Shown here: positions 47,215-57,900 of the stretch, piece by piece | Numbering within the stretch: position 1 is the stretch's first letter | Layout of the letters: each line of letters starts with the position of its first letter | The notes under the pieces: generated by a model | Told to the model about the DNA's origin: nothing | The model's input: only the letters and a program-made list of their open reading frames with translations | Databases searched by the model: none | Program-made: the position numbers and the translations under genes | NCBI RefSeq assembly: GCF_000024625.1 | Contig: NC_013407.1 | Span: 806,001-870,000, forward strand | Source of the DNA: Methanocaldococcus vulcanius M7 | GTDB lineage: Archaea > AGJL01 > Methanococci > Methanococcales > Methanocaldococcaceae | Direction of reading: 5' to 3' | DNA length: 64,000 bases

Positions 47215-47508
47215 ATAATCTTTTTTATTTATTTTATTTTTTATTACATATTTCGCTTTTTAATCGCTTTGCTTTTATTTGTCTTAGTTATCAATTTTTA
47301 ATTTTTATCAATATAATCCAATGATAGAAACAAAACTACAAAACTATATATACATCATATACCCCTTTATATAAAAATTGAGACGTTTATATTTGATTTT
47401 GATTAACATGGATTTTAATTTTGCCAGTTTAATTTATTTTTTAATTATTTTTTAACCTCAATTTAGGTAAAAAAGTATTTTTGTCTCTTAAACATAGAAG
47501 GTGAGATC

Positions 47509-48234
47509 GTGAAAGTAGTTATCTCAGGAATCGTTGATCTTTCAACAATTGACTTTCCAAAAAAGGCCTCTGCTGTTATATTTTTACATGGATGTAATAT
47601 GAAGTGCCCCTACTGTCATAACCTAAAACACATCTTACAACACAAAAAAGAAATGACAATAGAGGAACTTTTTAAAGATATTGACTTTTTGTTTGCAGAT
47701 GCGATCGTTATCAGCGGAGGAGAGCCAACATTGCAAAAAGATGCAGTAATAGAGATAGCAAGATATGCTAAAAAAAATAATCTTCCTGTAAAAATAGACA
47801 CCAATGGAACACATCCTGAGGTTATTGAAGAGTTGGTTAAAAACGATCTTGTTGATTATGTGGCTGTTGATGTCAAGTGTAGATTTGATAGATATAGGGA
47901 GTTTGTAAAGTGTAAAGAAAGTGGAGAAGAGATAAAAAATAAAATATTAAATATAATTGATATTTGTAAAAGTCATGATATCTTTGTTGAATGCAGAACA
48001 ACATTTGTTCCTAGGGTTATGGATGAAGAAGATATTAAAGAAATTGCAAAAACAGTTAAAAATTGTGATCTATATGCTATTCAACAATTTGAACCAAAAG
48101 ATGCTTACGATGATGAATTCAAAAAACTACCAATGCCAAAAGAAAATGAGTTAAAAAAATTAGGAAAAATTGCAAAAGAATATATTAAAAATGTTGTTGT
48201 AGTTAGAACCGTAAATGGGACTTTTGAGATATAA
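47509..48234 (+). CDS. Radical SAM activating enzyme, NrdG/PflA-like
   Basis: This 241-residue protein carries the radical SAM cluster CNMKCPYC (CxxxCxxC) near residue 30 and the SAM-contact segment VISGGEPTLQ. The start VISGIVDLSTIDFPKKASAVIFLHGC is typical of anaerobic ribonucleoside-triphosphate reductase activating proteins (NrdG2 type). The target glycyl-radical enzyme is not in the window. GTG 47509 follows GAAGGTGAGATC. The preceding 294-bp gap is AT-rich and contains TATA-like TTTATATAAAAATTG near 47370. Confidence 0.85.
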   Translation: MKVVISGIVDLSTIDFPKKASAVIFLHGCNMKCPYCHNLKHILQHKKEMTIEELFKDIDFLFADAIVISGGEPTLQKDAVIEIARYAKKNNLPVKIDTNGTHPEVIEELVKNDLVDYVAVDVKCRFDRYREFVKCKESGEEIKNKILNIIDICKSHDIFVECRTTFVPRVMDEEDIKEIAKTVKNCDLYAIQQFEPKDAYDDEFKKLPMPKENELKKLGKIAKEYIKNVVVVRTVNGTFEI

Positions 48235-48293
48235 TCATCCCACAAAATATTACTCATAAATATTTATTTTTTGTAATATTTGCTTTATCGTTT

Positions 48294-48692
48294 TTATTTT
48301 CCACCAATAACTCTTGTTATCTTATATTGACCAACTGCCTCCATATATTCTACTTCTCCTCCTGGCTCTAAACCTTCCAAACCTTCTGGAATTGGTAATT
48401 CTAATGTTTCATATGTTTGCAAGTCCATAATTTGAACCATATCTCCCATTATAGCTAAGACCTGTCCTTTTCTTCTATCAATTATTGGCACCTCTACCTT
48501 GCTTGATGTTGGTGCAACAAACTCTTTTTTAACCTTATCAAATATTCCAATTCCTACAACTCTTGCCTTAGCTCCACCGTGTTTTCCTGGCTTTGAGACG
48601 CTAATATCTACAATTTCACAAGGAATTCCATCAATCATAACATACTGTCCAACTTTTAATGAACCAACGTTAACCTGTTTTGTTCCTGGCAT
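48294..48692 (-). CDS. eif5A: Translation initiation factor 5A
   Basis: This 132-residue protein helps peptide-bond formation on difficult sequences. The hypusine loop reads SVSKPGKHGGAK with the modified lysine at residue 37. N-terminal SH3-like and C-terminal OB-like domains are of normal length. ATG 48692 follows GGTGATATT. It is the conserved neighbour of pyruvate carboxylase genes here, with a 129-bp T-rich gap to pycA. Confidence 0.97.
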   Translation of the reverse strand: MPGTKQVNVGSLKVGQYVMIDGIPCEIVDISVSKPGKHGGAKARVVGIGIFDKVKKEFVAPTSSKVEVPIIDRRKGQVLAIMGDMVQIMDLQTYETLELPIPEGLEGLEPGGEVEYMEAVGQYKITRVIGGK

Positions 48693-48830
48693 TAATATCA
48701 CCTTTTCTTTTCTTTCATATATAAACCAAATTGCCTTTTAATTATTTTTTAAGGTATGTTTTAAGTTGTTCAAAAATGGTTTTTAATAAACTACTTCCTT
48801 ATGTTATATAAATATTATCCTTTTTTTGAA

Positions 48831-50336
48831 TTACCACTCCTTGTTATTTATTTCATTCTCCTTCATAATTTGAGATATATACATTGATAAACCCCCAACA
48901 GTAGCAGCTATTTTTTTATTCTTCTCAAATACCTTCTCTGAAACTACACTATATAAATCTCTCGACTCTAATGCATAGGTTATCATTCTATCCTTTAATT
49001 TTGGCATCTTTTTCTCAACATAATGCGTTGATATATTTCCTTTTAAGAAATCCTCTTCTTCCAAAACAGCCCTGTGAAAAGGGATATTCGTTTTAACTCC
49101 AATAATAACATACTCCCTCAAAGCTCTCCTCATTCTCGCTATTGCCTCCTCCCTACTGTTTCCATAGGTAATTAACTTAGCTACCATCGAATCATAATAA
49201 GGTGGAATCTCTGCCCCTCCATAAACACTACTGTCTATCCTAACCCCCGGACCTCCCGGAGATCTGTAAAGCTTTATCTTTCCGGGAGATGGAACAAAAT
49301 CGTTTAATGGATCTTCTGCGTTAATTCTACACTCAATAGCATGTCCTCTTATCTCAACATCCTCCTGTTTTAGAGTTAATTCTTCTCCAGCAGCTATTTT
49401 AATCATCGCCTTAACTAAATCAATTCCAGTAATTTGCTCTGTAACTGTATGTTCAACTTGAATTCTTGTATTCATCTCTAAGAAGTAAAAGTTGCCGTTT
49501 TCATACAAAAACTCAACAGTTCCTGCACTGTCATAATTTATTGCCTTTCCTGCCTTTATTGCTGCTTTTCCCATTCTCTCTCTTAACTCTTCTGTCATTA
49601 TTGGAGATGGGGCTTCCTCAATTAACTTCTGATGTCTCCTCTGTATTGAGCATTCTCTATCTCCCAAGTGGATGATATTTCCATGCTTATCTCCCAATAA
49701 TTGGATTTCAATATGTCTCGGATTTTCTAAGTATTTTTCAATAAATACCGTTGGATCTCCAAAAGCACTCTTTGCGATATTTCTTGCTGACTCTATAACT
49801 TCCCTTAATTCTTCTTTGCTGTAAGCAACGCTCATTCCCATTCCGCCACCGCCAGCTGAGGCCTTAACAACCACGGGAAAGCCAATCTGTTCAGCAATCT
49901 CTATCGCTTCATCAATATCTTCAATAGCCCCATCACTTCCTGGAATTAAAGGAACTCCTGCTTTTTTCATGATTTTTTTAGCATTTATTTTGCTTCCCAT
50001 TGCTTCTATTGCTTCAGGATTTGGCCCAATAAACTCAAAACCTGCCTTTTTAACTGCCCTCGCAAATTTTGCATTTTCAGCTAAGAACCCATAACCCGGA
50101 TGGATGGCATCAACTTTTGCCTTCTCAGCAACATTTAATATTGCATCAATGTTTAGATAACTCTTTATTGCTGGGGCTTCTCCAATGCAGTATGCTTCAT
50201 CTGCTAAGGTAGCGTGTAGGGATCTTTTATCTGCTTCAGAGTAAACAGCGACTGTTTTAATCCCCAATTCCCAACACGCTCTTATAATTCTAATTGCTAT
50301 TTCCCCTCTATTTGCAATTAAGACCTTGTTGAACAT
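48831..50336 (-). CDS. pycA: Pyruvate carboxylase subunit A (biotin carboxylase)
   Basis: This 501-residue subunit carboxylates biotin with ATP and bicarbonate. Family motifs are [20 protein letters not shown], the ATP-grasp glycine loop [11 protein letters not shown], and [14 protein letters not shown]. It makes oxaloacetate together with PycB for the incomplete reductive TCA cycle. A Zn-ribbon gene stands between it and pycB, all on the minus strand with short gaps, so the three form an operon. ATG 50336 follows GAAGGTGAAAA. Confidence 0.97.
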   Translation of the reverse strand: MFNKVLIANRGEIAIRIIRACWELGIKTVAVYSEADKRSLHATLADEAYCIGEAPAIKSYLNIDAILNVAEKAKVDAIHPGYGFLAENAKFARAVKKAGFEFIGPNPEAIEAMGSKINAKKIMKKAGVPLIPGSDGAIEDIDEAIEIAEQIGFPVVVKASAGGGGMGMSVAYSKEELREVIESARNIAKSAFGDPTVFIEKYLENPRHIEIQLLGDKHGNIIHLGDRECSIQRRHQKLIEEAPSPIMTEELRERMGKAAIKAGKAINYDSAGTVEFLYENGNFYFLEMNTRIQVEHTVTEQITGIDLVKAMIKIAAGEELTLKQEDVEIRGHAIECRINAEDPLNDFVPSPGKIKLYRSPGGPGVRIDSSVYGGAEIPPYYDSMVAKLITYGNSREEAIARMRRALREYVIIGVKTNIPFHRAVLEEEDFLKGNISTHYVEKKMPKLKDRMITYALESRDLYSVVSEKVFEKNKKIAATVGGLSMYISQIMKENEINNKEW

Positions 50337-50342
50337 TGTTTT

Positions 50343-50564
50343 TCACCTTCCAAATATAATATCTAAAATATCTGCTAAGGTATTTTTTCCTTTTAGAACT
50401 TTTTTGTCATAAAATTCTGTATATCCGCATTTTTTACATGTTATTGCTATAAAACGGTTATATTGGATATTAAAAATTCTTGAAAATATTCCTCCAGTCA
50501 TGGATACTTCTCTTTCAAAAGCATCTGCATTTCCACATTTCGGGCATATCCATTTTTTCTCCAT
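50343..50564 (-). CDS. Small zinc-ribbon protein
   Basis: This 73-residue protein has two CxxC knuckles: CPKCGN near the N-terminus and CKKCGY in the middle, with RIFNIQYNRFIAITC between them. It matches the family of predicted nucleic-acid-binding Zn-ribbon proteins (YpzJ-like). It lies inside the pyc operon, 6 bp before pycA, but no link to carboxylation is known. ATG 50564 follows TTGGGGGAAATT. Confidence 0.75.
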   Translation of the reverse strand: MEKKWICPKCGNADAFEREVSMTGGIFSRIFNIQYNRFIAITCKKCGYTEFYDKKVLKGKNTLADILDIIFGR

Positions 50565-50614
50565 AATTTCCCCCAAATACTAAAAAATATCTTAAAAAAG
50601 AGATTGAATTCGTT

Positions 50615-52318
50615 TTATTTAATTATCATAATCACATCTCCAACATTCACGGCATCTCCTTCGTCGATTAAGATCTTCTCTACAGTTCCCTCAACTGGGC
50701 TTTCTATTGGATGCTCCATCTTCATTGCCTCTAATACAACAATAACATCTCCCTTCTTGACTTTATCTCCTTCTTTAACTTTAATTTTTGTTACCATTCC
50801 TCTAAATGGTGAGGTTATAGCCCCCTCCATCTCCGCAGTTATGATCTCTTTCTTTCTCTTCAACTCTGTTCCAATCTTTGGTTCTATCTTAACTTCAAAC
50901 TTCTCTCCATCAACCTCTACAATATATTCAGTTGGAATCTCTAAGATCTTTCCAATATCTTTTTCTTTTGGAATTGGCTCTGCCTTTAACTCTCCTCTTA
51001 GGAATTTAACAGCTATCTGTGGATATAAGGCATAGGTTAATATATCTTCTTCCTTCTTAACAATTCCTTTCTCTTCTGCTTCTTTTTTAACTTTCTCCCA
51101 TTCTGGAGGTAATAAATCAGCAGGTCTGCAAGTAATTGGCTTCTCTCCTTCATCTAAAACTCTCTTCAATAACTCTGGATTAATTGGAGCTGGTGGCTTT
51201 CCATAAAAGCCCTTTACATAATTAACTACTTCGTTTGTGATAATCTTGTATCTCTCTTCAGTTAAAACATTCAAAACTGCCTGAGTTCCAACAATCTGAG
51301 AGGTTGGAGTAACTAATGGAGGATACCCCAAATCCTTTCTTACTCTTGGAATTTCTTTTAAAACGTCCTCTAATCTATCAAGTGCTCCCTGCTCTTTAAG
51401 TTGTGAAACCAAGTTAGATAACATTCCTCCTGGAACTTGATAGATCAGTACTCTCGCATCGACAATTTGCGATATTGGAGAGATTAACATCTTATACTTC
51501 TCTCTAACTTTCATAAAGTAATCCCTGATCTCATTTAAGAGTTTTAAATCCAAGCCGGTATCGTATTTTGTTCCCTTTAAAGCTACAACAATACTTTCTG
51601 TTGGTGGTTGGGATGTTCCCATTGCGAATGGAGATATTGCACAGTCGACAATATCTGCCCCCGCTTCGATAACTTTTAGATAAGTCATTGGGGCTAAACC
51701 ACTTGTGCAGTGGCTATGAACGTCTATCGGTATTGAAATTTCTTCTTTTAGTCGTTTAACTAATTCGTATCCTTCATATGGAGTTAAAAGTCCTGCCATA
51801 TCCTTTATACAGAGAGAATCGCACCCCATCTCTTCCAATTTTTTTGCCAACTCTACGTATTGATCTATCGTATGAACTGGGCTTATTGTATAACTTATAG
51901 CCCCTTGAACCTCAGCTCCTACTTTTTTAGCTGTTTTTATTGCCGTTTCCATGTTTCTTACATCGTTTAAAGCATCAAAAATTCTAAAAATATCTATTCC
52001 ATTTTCATGGGCTTTTATAACAAACTTTTCAACTATATCATCAGGATAGTGTCTATAACCAACTAAGTTCTGCCCTCTTAAAAGCATCTGCAATGGGGTT
52101 TTTTGGATCCTCTTTTTTAAAGCCCTCAATCTCTCCCATGGATCCTCGTTCAGGTATCTTATACACGCGTCAAAAGTAGCTCCTCCCCAGACCTCCATAG
52201 AATAAAAGCCAACCTCATCCATCTTCTCCGCTATTGGTAGCATATCCTCGGTTCTCATTCTTGTAGCGATCAACGATTGTTGAGCATCTCTAAAAGTAGT
52301 ATCTACAATTTTAACCAT
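50615..52318 (-). CDS. pycB: Pyruvate carboxylase subunit B (carboxyltransferase and biotin carrier)
   Basis: This 567-residue subunit transfers carboxyl from biotin to pyruvate. The N-terminal TIM-barrel starts KIVDTTFRDAQQSLIATRM and contains IKDMAGLL and VHSHCTSGLA. The C-terminal biotinyl domain has VLEAMKMEHPI with biotin on K533. The arrangement resembles oxaloacetate decarboxylase alpha subunits, but PycA next to it defines the role. ATG 52318 follows GAGAGGGATATT. Confidence 0.97.
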   Translation of the reverse strand: MVKIVDTTFRDAQQSLIATRMRTEDMLPIAEKMDEVGFYSMEVWGGATFDACIRYLNEDPWERLRALKKRIQKTPLQMLLRGQNLVGYRHYPDDIVEKFVIKAHENGIDIFRIFDALNDVRNMETAIKTAKKVGAEVQGAISYTISPVHTIDQYVELAKKLEEMGCDSLCIKDMAGLLTPYEGYELVKRLKEEISIPIDVHSHCTSGLAPMTYLKVIEAGADIVDCAISPFAMGTSQPPTESIVVALKGTKYDTGLDLKLLNEIRDYFMKVREKYKMLISPISQIVDARVLIYQVPGGMLSNLVSQLKEQGALDRLEDVLKEIPRVRKDLGYPPLVTPTSQIVGTQAVLNVLTEERYKIITNEVVNYVKGFYGKPPAPINPELLKRVLDEGEKPITCRPADLLPPEWEKVKKEAEEKGIVKKEEDILTYALYPQIAVKFLRGELKAEPIPKEKDIGKILEIPTEYIVEVDGEKFEVKIEPKIGTELKRKKEIITAEMEGAITSPFRGMVTKIKVKEGDKVKKGDVIVVLEAMKMEHPIESPVEGTVEKILIDEGDAVNVGDVIMIIK

Positions 52319-52506
52319 AATATCCCTCTCAATAAGCGATATTTGTTTAAAAATGAAAATTTAAATTGAAATTACATTAAAAAGGAATAAATTCGAATAT
52401 TCAAAATGTAAAAACTTTAATCTCCTACTACAAAATTCTAAAACATCAAATATATATTTTTCTAAACAACGACAAATTCCTTTCTATTGATATTCATACC
52501 TCCTCC

Positions 52507-53397
52507 TTATATTTTAAAGTTTTCAGGGAATTTTCCACTAATGATTTTTAAAATATCCGTTCTTGTGATAATTCCAACAATTTTCTCGTCATCATCTACA
52601 ATAACCAATCTTCCAACATTATTTTTATTCATAATTTTTAAAGCATCATGTATTTTCTCGTTTTTGTGAATTGTTAAGACATTTTTTCTCATAACTTCTT
52701 TAACTTTTTTATCTACATTTTCAATGTTTTCAGCAATATCATGTAAACTAATTACTCCAACTAACTTTCCTCTATCTACAACAGGAGCTCCGCTGATGTA
52801 TTTCTCAGCAAACAATTTTGCAGTTTCTTTTAAAGTGCAGTTGGGACTTATTGTCCAGACCTCTTTAATTCCAACATCTCCAACTCTTATATTTGGAATG
52901 CTTGAGACCCCAAGGACATCTATTAATAAAATTCTATGAATATCATCCCTTCCAACGATTCTTCCATTTATTATAATTTTATTGTGATACGTTGGCCCCA
53001 CTCTGATAATGTCTCCAATGTTAAAGTGTTTTGTATCTCCCTCTATATGTATCTTTGAAGAACAACATTTTTCATGTGAGACGGTATCAAACTCTATTTT
53101 CACAACTTTAACTCCCTCAACCTTTTTTCCATCTTTGTATATTGGAACAATTATTTCTCCTTCATCTCCTAATCCCAATGCTCTATATGCCTTACTTGTT
53201 GGAACATACCCTCCTTTAGGTCCTGGAACTCCATCAACTAAGTCGAGAGCTCTTAATGCCTGCATTTGATTTCGAATTGTTCCTGGATTCCTATTTAGCC
53301 GTAGAGCTATTTCTGTTCCTTTTATTGGTCTATTTTTCTCCCGATAAAGATTTATTAACTCTTGTAGAATTTCTCTTTGCACAACTGTCAGTTCCAT
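52507..53397 (-). CDS. HTH-CBS transcriptional regulator
   Basis: This 296-residue protein has an N-terminal winged helix (residues about 1-70, GTEIALRLNRNPGTIRNQMQ), a middle domain with a CC pair (SHEKCCSSKIHIEG), and two C-terminal CBS motifs (GVISLHDIAENI and GIITRTDILKII). It is likely a ligand-responsive DNA-binding regulator. The nearest genes on the same strand are pycB downstream, 189 bp away, so control of pyruvate carboxylase is possible but unproven. The ATG 53397 follows AAGGGGATTTTT. Confidence 0.82.
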   Translation of the reverse strand: MELTVVQREILQELINLYREKNRPIKGTEIALRLNRNPGTIRNQMQALRALDLVDGVPGPKGGYVPTSKAYRALGLGDEGEIIVPIYKDGKKVEGVKVVKIEFDTVSHEKCCSSKIHIEGDTKHFNIGDIIRVGPTYHNKIIINGRIVGRDDIHRILLIDVLGVSSIPNIRVGDVGIKEVWTISPNCTLKETAKLFAEKYISGAPVVDRGKLVGVISLHDIAENIENVDKKVKEVMRKNVLTIHKNEKIHDALKIMNKNNVGRLVIVDDDEKIVGIITRTDILKIISGKFPENFKI

Positions 53398-53541
53398 AAA
53401 AATCCCCTTATCAAAAACACTAATGATTATAAATTATGATAAATTATTGAGATCCATTATAGATAATTATGGCAATAAAATAAATATATACTTATCGATT
53501 TAACTTAAAATTGATCTAATAATATATCTACATTCATATAC

Positions 53542-54642
53542 TTATATTTTCATTTCTTCAAGAAGTATATTCACAATTTTTTCTCCACTTTTTCCATCTC
53601 CGAATGGGTTTTTCCAATTTCTCTTTTTATTGAGCATTGTTTTAACTGCTTTAATTAGTTTTTCCTTGTTATCTCCGACTAATATATTAGCCCCTACTTT
53701 AACTGTTTCTGGTCTTTCTGTATTATCTCTCAAAGTTATGCATGGAATTTTTAAAATGCATGCTTCTTCCTGAACTCCTCCACTGTCTGTTAAGATTAAT
53801 TTTGCATTTTTTTCTAACATTAAAAACTCCAAATAACCAACTGGATCAATGATTTTTATTTTTTTGTTGCTTTTTAGTTTATCAAACAAATTAAACTCTT
53901 CCAATCTTTTCTTAGTTCTCGGATGGATTGGAAATATTATTTCTTTATCGTAAATTTCAGATATTATAGACAATCCATCAATGATATTCTTTAATCTTTT
54001 CTTATCATCAACATTTTCAGCCCTATGTAGAGTTAGTAAAAAATAAGCTCCATCAACAATATCATTAAAAAAATCTTTAACTTTTTCGTTTTTTTCAGCA
54101 ATCTTTAAATTTTGCAAAGTGGCATCAACAATAGTATTTCCAACGACAAAAATCTTACTCTCTCCAATACCTTCATCTAACAAATTATTTTTAGCCATTT
54201 CCGTCGGAGCAAATAGATAACTGCTTATATGATCAGTTAAAATCCTATTTATCTCCTCTGGCATGTTCCTATCAAAACTCCTTAAACCAGCTTCAACATG
54301 AGCAACATCGATTTTTAATTTAGAAGCAGTTAAAGCCCCAGCTAAAACAGTATTTGTATCCCCTTGAACGATCACAACATCTGGCTTTTCTTTTAAAAGA
54401 ACTTTCTCTATCCCTATTAACATCTTTCCCGTCTGCTCTCCATGACTACCAGAACCAATATTCAAATTATATCTTGCTTTTGGCAAATCCAACTCTTCAA
54501 AAAATACCCTATCCATATTCTCAGAATAATGCTGATTAGTATGAATAATATGCCAATCTATATTAATCCTTTCCAAAACCCTAATTATAGGAGAAAGTTT
54601 TATAATCTCAGGCCTCGTCCCCAAAATAATAGAAAACTTCAT
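53542..54642 (-). CDS. wecB: UDP-N-acetylglucosamine 2-epimerase
   Basis: This 366-residue enzyme interconverts UDP-GlcNAc and UDP-ManNAc for surface glycans. Family motifs are ILGTRPEIIKLSPI, VQGDTNTVLAGAL, HVEAGLRSFDRNMPEEINR, and LTDSGGVQEEA with TERPETV. Length is normal. ManNAc derivatives are constituents of methanogen N-glycans, so it fits the polysaccharide genes at 12-14 kb. Start ATG 54642 follows GGGATAGGAGATG. Confidence 0.95.
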   Translation of the reverse strand: MKFSIILGTRPEIIKLSPIIRVLERINIDWHIIHTNQHYSENMDRVFFEELDLPKARYNLNIGSGSHGEQTGKMLIGIEKVLLKEKPDVVIVQGDTNTVLAGALTASKLKIDVAHVEAGLRSFDRNMPEEINRILTDHISSYLFAPTEMAKNNLLDEGIGESKIFVVGNTIVDATLQNLKIAEKNEKVKDFFNDIVDGAYFLLTLHRAENVDDKKRLKNIIDGLSIISEIYDKEIIFPIHPRTKKRLEEFNLFDKLKSNKKIKIIDPVGYLEFLMLEKNAKLILTDSGGVQEEACILKIPCITLRDNTERPETVKVGANILVGDNKEKLIKAVKTMLNKKRNWKNPFGDGKSGEKIVNILLEEMKI

Positions 54643-54948
54643 TCTATCATCTCCTATCCCTTACAATCTAAACTCTTAACATAACTTTGACAAAATTAAC
54701 AAAATAAAACTTTCATGTGCCTAAAAGTTGTTATGAATTATATTTATAACCACAGTAAAGATTAATAAAGATATTTTGTATGAAAATTCTATTAAAAAAG
54801 GTATATATTTTTAAAAGAAATATTTAATATTTTTTCTATTTTTATTGATTTCCCATAAAATTTTAGAAAAAGTTATATAAAAACCTAAAAGGTTTTCATT
54901 GCCAGAAAACAACTTTCTGTTTCATCAAAATAAAAAGAATAAGGGAAG
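54643..54948 (-). other. Spacer with 3' hairpin of the protease gene
   Basis: About 306 bp without a gene. AAAACC/GGTTTT at about 54880-54897 forms a small hairpin close to T-runs on the minus strand and may end the protease transcript. TATA-like GTTATATAAAA and GGTATATATT lie within the region; the second could drive wecB on the minus strand only if longer leaders exist. Confidence 0.3.
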
Positions 54949-57900
54949 TTATGGCTTTTCTATTTTTACTGCTTTCCCATCTTTCCATTCTACGAATATT
55001 GGTTCTTTTGGAATGTCGTCTAATTGTTTGAAGTATTCTACCGCTGCCTTAGTTCCCCATCTATCAGAACCTGCCAAGAGAACTACCGTTACATCCCTAT
55101 AGATATTTTCATCAACTTTAACCCTCAAAGTAATTGCCTCAATAACTCCCCTATTCTTACCTGGGTAGTCATTGGTTATCCTAACTGGGAATTTATCCAT
55201 ATACTTCTTAGTTAACGGATTAGCCACTGGACCTCCAACTAATATGGTATCATCAGTTATCTCTAACGGTTTGTTGATTAAATCATAAGTATCCTTTAAC
55301 TCCTTAGCCGATAAATCAGCATCTACTTCTGAACCAACTATTAGTTTTGAAATATAAGTTATTCTACTGATTTCTAAGGATTTAATATCTTTATTAACCC
55401 CTAAATAGTTATGAGAATGTCCTGAAGTTATCACAGTATTTATTATTAGATCATTAGATGTTGATGGAGAAGAAGAATACTGAGGCATGTTTTTAGTTTT
55501 CACTATGGTGTTTGTTGTCAGTGTAGTGAAAGATGAGGTTATCGTTGGTGGAATTGTATCCACTGTGAACGATATTGATTTATTGGCCACGTTTCCAGAA
55601 GTATCGTTTGCTATAATTGTTATAGTGTGATGTCCATCACCGATGTTTACGTTTGTAATGTAATAACCGTTTTGTAATGTCATGGTATGATTAATTCCAT
55701 CCACGTCAGCAATGACTGTATTCACAGCAGTATTGTCTGTTACTGTTACATTTATCAAGGTTATGTTGTGATCATACGTGACGTTTTGAGGATAATTTAT
55801 ACTTATCGTTGGTGGAATTGTATCCACAGATATATTATATACAGTATTGTTGTTTTTATTTCCTGATGTATCGTTTGCTATAATTGTTATATTATACAAT
55901 CCATCTTTTGGAGCTGATAGTTCTCCAAAATATACTCCGTTGGATTGGTTTCCTTGCAACGTGGTTGTATTCACAACACTTCCAGAGCTTATTAGCTCTG
56001 CGATTACTTTATCTACTCCCATATTATCTGTAACGTCTGCCTTAACTTCGATGAATTTTCCACAGTTACTGTTATTTAGCGGCTGTATTATACTTATCGT
56101 TGGTGGAATTGTATCCACTGTGAACGATATTGATTTATTGGCCACGTTTCCAGAAGTATCGTTTGCTATAATTGTTATAGTGTGATGTCCATCACCGATG
56201 TTTACGTTTGTAATGTAATAACCGTTTTGTAATGTCATGGTATGATTAATTCCATCCACGTCAGCAATGACTGTATTCACAGCAGTATTGTCTGTTACTG
56301 TTACATTTATCAAGGTTATGTTGTGATCATACGTGACGTTTTGAGGATAATTTATACTTATCGTTGGTGGAATTGTATCCACAGATATATTATATACAGT
56401 ATTGTTGTTTTTATTTCCTGATGTATCGTTTGCTATAATTGTTATATTATACAATCCATCTTTTGGAGCTGATAGTTCTCCAAAATATACTCCGTTGGAT
56501 TGGTTTCCTTGCAACGTGGTTGTATTCACAACACTTCCAGAGCTTATTAGCTCTGCGATTACTTTATCTACTCCCATATTATCTGTAACGTCTGCCTTAA
56601 CTTCGATGAATTTTCCACAGTTACTGTTATTTAGCGGCTGTATTATACTTATCGTTGGTGGAATTGTATCCAAAACGACTGTCCTTAAAGGTAAAGCTAC
56701 TATATTCCCATTAGAGTAGTTGATATAAACCCTATATGTATAGTTTCCATTTCCTGTGATATTATAAATGAAATATGTTGGGCTAATTTTATTCATAGTA
56801 TGGTTAATACCATTCAATTCAAGGACTGCATTACTAATGTTTATTAAACTTTCTACATCGATTATTGTCCAATTTTGGGACAATGTTGCATTATTTTTTG
56901 GTGTTAATTTTCCATAATCAACTACAGGAACTGACACATTTACAATTAGATATGAACCTTCTGGAATATCTTTAGGAAGTCCAGAAGCATTGATTTCTTC
57001 TGTGTAATTAGTTGCATTTATTAAAATTTTAAATCCTTCAAGTTTTCCAGTAATGTTGTTGATAATTTTATCTTCCAATTTTATGTATATTGTTATATTT
57101 TGCGAACTAATGGCTTGTGAAACATTTGTCAAAGAATCTGTTAAATCAAATGCCATATATCCATCTGGGAATGGATGTGCTTGATAGTTATCATCTGAGT
57201 AGTATCCTATTATAAAATCTAAAAATCTCTGATTCCATAGTGGTGAAGCTGGATTTCCTACGCCTAATTCAATTCCTCCTGGTTCTTCTATATCCCCATA
57301 TTCGTTTAACTTTCCTTTTATAATATCTCCTCTTCTACTATGGTTAATCTTTACCAATGCGATTAGCTCAGGTTTATATGGTTGTTGTTTTGGAACAAAT
57401 ACGAATGCATATCCTTGACAAATTGAAAGATTTTTCGTTGCATTGTATGTCATCCAGAAATATCCCTTATCTCCCCACCAAGTTCCCCAAGAATTCACTA
57501 ACCTAAATGCTCCATAACCATCAGGAGTTGGAAGAGAGTCGTTATAACCAATTATTGTTACTGCATGTCCTCCTAAATAGGAACCATGACTTTGATTTAC
57601 TGCATATGTATCATTTGTTGAATTAAAATATTCAAAGTTGGAATATACATTAATTCCAGTTTCAACAACATATCCATCTGCCAATAACTGTTTTAGTTGA
57701 CTTAGCCCCTCATCACTACTTAAATCTATGACATATATAGGGCCGTATCCAATGCTCCTATATTTCATAGCTTCTAAGTATGCGCCTGTAGAACCCCAAG
57801 ATGAATAATCACTGTAATTATAAGGCATTGTAGTCCAATGACAAGCCCCCATTGTTGCTATTAGATACTGTGCATCTTCAAGATAACTTCCACTATCAGA

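Noticed and set aside
49466-49675. Plus-strand frames opposite pycA, polD, bioA, leuS and the protease
   Set aside because: They are shadows of long conserved minus- or plus-strand genes, without ribosome sites or plausible protein composition.
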